From: Thermodesulfovibrio sp.
GTDB lineage: Bacteria > Nitrospirota > Thermodesulfovibrionia > UBA6902
Length of the DNA: 36,441 nucleotides
Direction: 5' to 3'
Assembly: GCA_026982355.1 (NCBI GenBank)
Contig: JALSHG010000117.1
Span: forward strand, 1 to 36,441
Each line of letters starts with the position of its first letter. Position 1 is the stretch's first letter. Below are positions 35,513 to 36,441 of the stretch, in pieces. The notes beneath the pieces are model-generated. The model was not told the origin of the DNA, searched no databases, and saw only the letters and a program-made list of their open reading frames with translations. The translations under genes were made by a program, and so were the position numbers.

Positions 35513-35589
35513 TGGCAGGCCAGGAGGGATTCGAACCCCCAACCCTCGGATTTGGAGTCCGGCGCTCTATCCGTTAGAGCTACTGGCCT
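35513..35589 (-). tRNA. trnW: tRNA-Trp (anticodon CCA)
   Basis: The minus strand folds as a full cloverleaf of 77 nt. The acceptor stem is AGGCCAG/CTGGCCT and the D stem GCTC/GAGC. The anticodon loop is CTCCAAA with anticodon CCA, and the T loop is TTCGAAT. Discriminator G and a genomically encoded CCA end it. The outermost anticodon-stem pair is a C-A mismatch. Its position between rpmG and secE is a common bacterial arrangement. Confidence 0.96.
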
Positions 35590-35631
35590 GTTTCCAGATG
35601 TAAGTTCACGATTCAAGGAATTTTCCTTTTT

Positions 35632-35852
35632 CCTTCTTCAGCATTAAAATGTTAAAGTATCGACATCGGGGCAGGTGGGCCTGCCGGAAGAACTCCACCT
35701 GTGATTCCTCCGGAAGTACCCGGCACGGCATCTTTAATGTTTTCCCGGCTTCATTCATAACCGATTCCTGCAACAGAGACCTGTTTGCATTTACAAAATC
35801 CGGCCGCATTGCAAAGATTACGCGGCAGGCTGGCCTAGCCGCCCCTGAAAGG
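35632..35852 (-). repeat. Diverged full-length copy of the 215-bp repeat
   Basis: Read on the minus strand, this spacer follows the same plan as the 36097 copy: AACCTT start, a GC arm ending GCGTAA, CTTT, GGAT, AAAT, then TCTCTGTTGCAGGA identical over 14 nt. Later come ATGCCGTGC, and an end TTTTAATGCTGAAGAAGG like TTTTTATGCCGCTGCAAGG. Most other positions differ, so it is an old copy. A frame open to 35606 aligns with the 36097 copy's frame without gaps, sharing SLLQ, E, K, MPC and PE. An ATG at 35809 would give 67 residues, but it has no ribosome-binding site, so no gene is called. Confidence 0.6.
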
Positions 35853-35858
35853 TTGATT

Positions 35859-36011
35859 TTATGCCTTTGTCTCTTTGTGCTCAACGTGCTTCCTGCAGTG
35901 CCTGCAGTATTTCCTGAGAACGAGTTTCTCCGGTGTATTTTTCTTGTTCTTCGTAGTCGAATAATTTTTATTTTTACAGCTGGTGCATTGCAAAAGTATT
36001 ATATCCTGCAT
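35859..36011 (-). CDS. rpmG: Ribosomal protein bL33
   Basis: 50-residue large-subunit protein, [20 protein letters not shown] onward, ending [10 protein letters not shown]. The zinc-ribbon form is shown by CTSC (9-12) and CRHC (36-39). [13 protein letters not shown] is the family core. GGAGG lies 6 nt before the ATG. Repeat copies lie on both sides of it (35632-35852 and 36097-36311), and a REP-like hairpin lies upstream. Confidence 0.95.
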   Translation of the reverse strand: MQDIILLQCTSCKNKNYSTTKNKKNTPEKLVLRKYCRHCRKHVEHKETKA

Positions 36012-36034
36012 CTCCGTCCTCCGTGTACGTCCCC

Positions 36035-36081
36035 CGTGTCCGTTTTTGATGTCTTCCGACGGTCACCGAATCACGGACACG
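36035..36081 (-). repeat. REP-like hairpin between rpmG and tuf
   Basis: CGTGTCCGT (36035-36043) and ACGGACACG (36073-36081) form a perfect 9-bp stem with a 29-nt loop. The same arms occur at 14613-14650. On the minus strand there is no T-run right after the stem, so it is not a standard terminator. It ends 15 nt from the neighbouring 215-bp repeat. Confidence 0.65.
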
Positions 36082-36096
36082 CCTCACCTTTTTTTA

Positions 36097-36311
36097 CCTT
36101 GCAGCGGCATAAAAACATCGCCTGCGGGCTGTGGAGTCCGGCGGAAAAGCTTTATCCGCGATACCTTCAGGACATATCCCGCACGGCATATTGCCGTCTT
36201 TGGCAATTTCACTCTCCGTTATGTCCTGCAACAGAGACATATTTCCGATATCCCATCGCTTTATTAAAGGTTTTACGCCGGACTCCACAGCCGGCTTATG
36301 CAACATTAAGG
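36097..36311 (-). repeat. Full-length copy of the 215-bp palindromic intergenic repeat
   Basis: This is the best-preserved copy. The arms GGCTGTGGAGTCCGGCG (36127-36143) and its exact complement (36276-36292) give a perfect 17-bp stem, extended inward by AAAA/TTTT and CTTTA/TAAAG. Inside, TATGTCCTG (36220-36228) pairs perfectly with CAGGACATA (36168-36176), and GGCAAT pairs with ATTGCC. The outer ends carry GCATAA/TTATGC and CCTT/AAGG. It begins one base after the tuf stop and fills most of the tuf-rpmG gap. A 70-codon open frame runs through it on the minus strand. Confidence 0.88.
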
Positions 36312-36312
36312 T

Positions 36313-36441
36313 TTATTCTATTATCTCCGTGACGACTCCGGCTCCCACCGTCCTGCCACCTTCCCTCACTGCAAACCTCAGCTCCTTCTCCATCGCTATC
36401 GGCGCTATCAGCTCTATCTCCATCGTCACGTTGTCCCCGGG
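36313..36441 (-). CDS. tuf: Elongation factor Tu, C-terminal 42 residues (cut by window edge)
   Basis: The frame encodes [20 protein letters not shown] and ends [17 protein letters not shown]-stop, the conserved end of EF-Tu domain 3. EF-Tu delivers aminoacyl-tRNA to the ribosome. The rest lies beyond the right edge. It is the first visible gene of the minus-strand run and is followed after one base by a repeat copy. Confidence 0.97.
   Translation of the reverse strand, partial: PGDNVTMEIELIAPIAMEKELRFAVREGGRTVGAGVVTEIIE

Noticed and set aside
35480-35542. N-terminal extension of SecE to a TTG at 35542
   Set aside because: The extension reads through the 3' half of tRNA-Trp; SecE of normal length starts at the GTG at 35479.
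36035-36081. The CGTGTCCGT hairpin as an intrinsic terminator of tuf
   Set aside because: On the transcribed (minus) strand no T-run follows the stem, and the same hairpin occurs within the mraY-murD operon.
36097-36311. The repeat as an integron attC site or a cyclic-di-GMP riboswitch
   Set aside because: No RYYYAAC/GTTRRRY core pairs, cassette genes or integrase are present. The conserved riboswitch core words are absent, and copies lie after stops as well as before starts.

Overview
This is a GC-rich chromosomal segment of a Gram-negative-type bacterium. It encodes a meso-diaminopimelate-type MurE and a complete division and cell-wall (dcw) cluster. The protein sequences and gene order (tuf, rpmG, tRNA-Trp, secE, nusG, rplKAJL, rpoBC) look most like Nitrospirota (Thermodesulfovibrionia-like) or a deltaproteobacterial-grade lineage. 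That placement is an inference from memory of the families, not a computed phylogeny.

Layout. At the left edge (1-246) lie the tail of an IS256/mutator-type transposase and a remnant of an intergenic repeat. Two plus-strand genes follow: a UDP-glucuronate-4-epimerase-like SDR enzyme and a MinD/FlhG-like ParA ATPase. Everything else is on the minus strand and reads right to left as one nearly unbroken run of about 34 kb: tuf (partial), rpmG, tRNA-Trp(CCA), secE, nusG, rplK, rplA, rplJ, rplL, rpoB, rpoC, a Mut7-C RNase-domain protein, a two-TM potassium channel with RCK domains, then the dcw cluster mraZ, rsmH, ftsL, ftsI, murE, murF, mraY, murD, ftsW, murG, murC, murB, ddl, ftsQ, ftsA, ftsZ, ending with proS. 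Many dcw junctions overlap (ATGA or GTGA stop-starts, or longer overlaps). The dcw cluster has a textbook promoter (TTGACA, 17 nt, TATACT) with three GTGG boxes at 10-nt period just downstream, the expected MraZ operator.

Biologically, the right half makes the transcription and translation core: RNA polymerase beta and beta', stalk and L1/L11 ribosomal proteins, NusG, SecE and EF-Tu. The left half makes the peptidoglycan precursor pathway (MurC, D, E, F, B, Ddl, MraY, MurG) and the divisome (FtsL, I, W, Q, A, Z).

The most unusual content is intergenic. A family of about 215-bp imperfect palindromes, with ends resembling CCTTAnnGTTGCATAA, occurs as two close full-length copies (23313-23526 and 36097-36311), one much-diverged full-length copy (35632-35852) and at least three partial copies (9363-9426, 33405-33430, 211-233). 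These sit directly against stop codons, ribosome-binding sites or starts of essential genes, and two of them bracket rpmG. The two close copies keep nested RNA-like pairing and also a short open frame that aligns without gaps to an open frame in the diverged copy. A separate 133-bp MITE-like element lies between rplA and rplK, and two REP-like CGTGTCCGT hairpins lie at mraY/murD and rpmG/tuf. I see no CRISPR array, no rRNA and no prophage genes.
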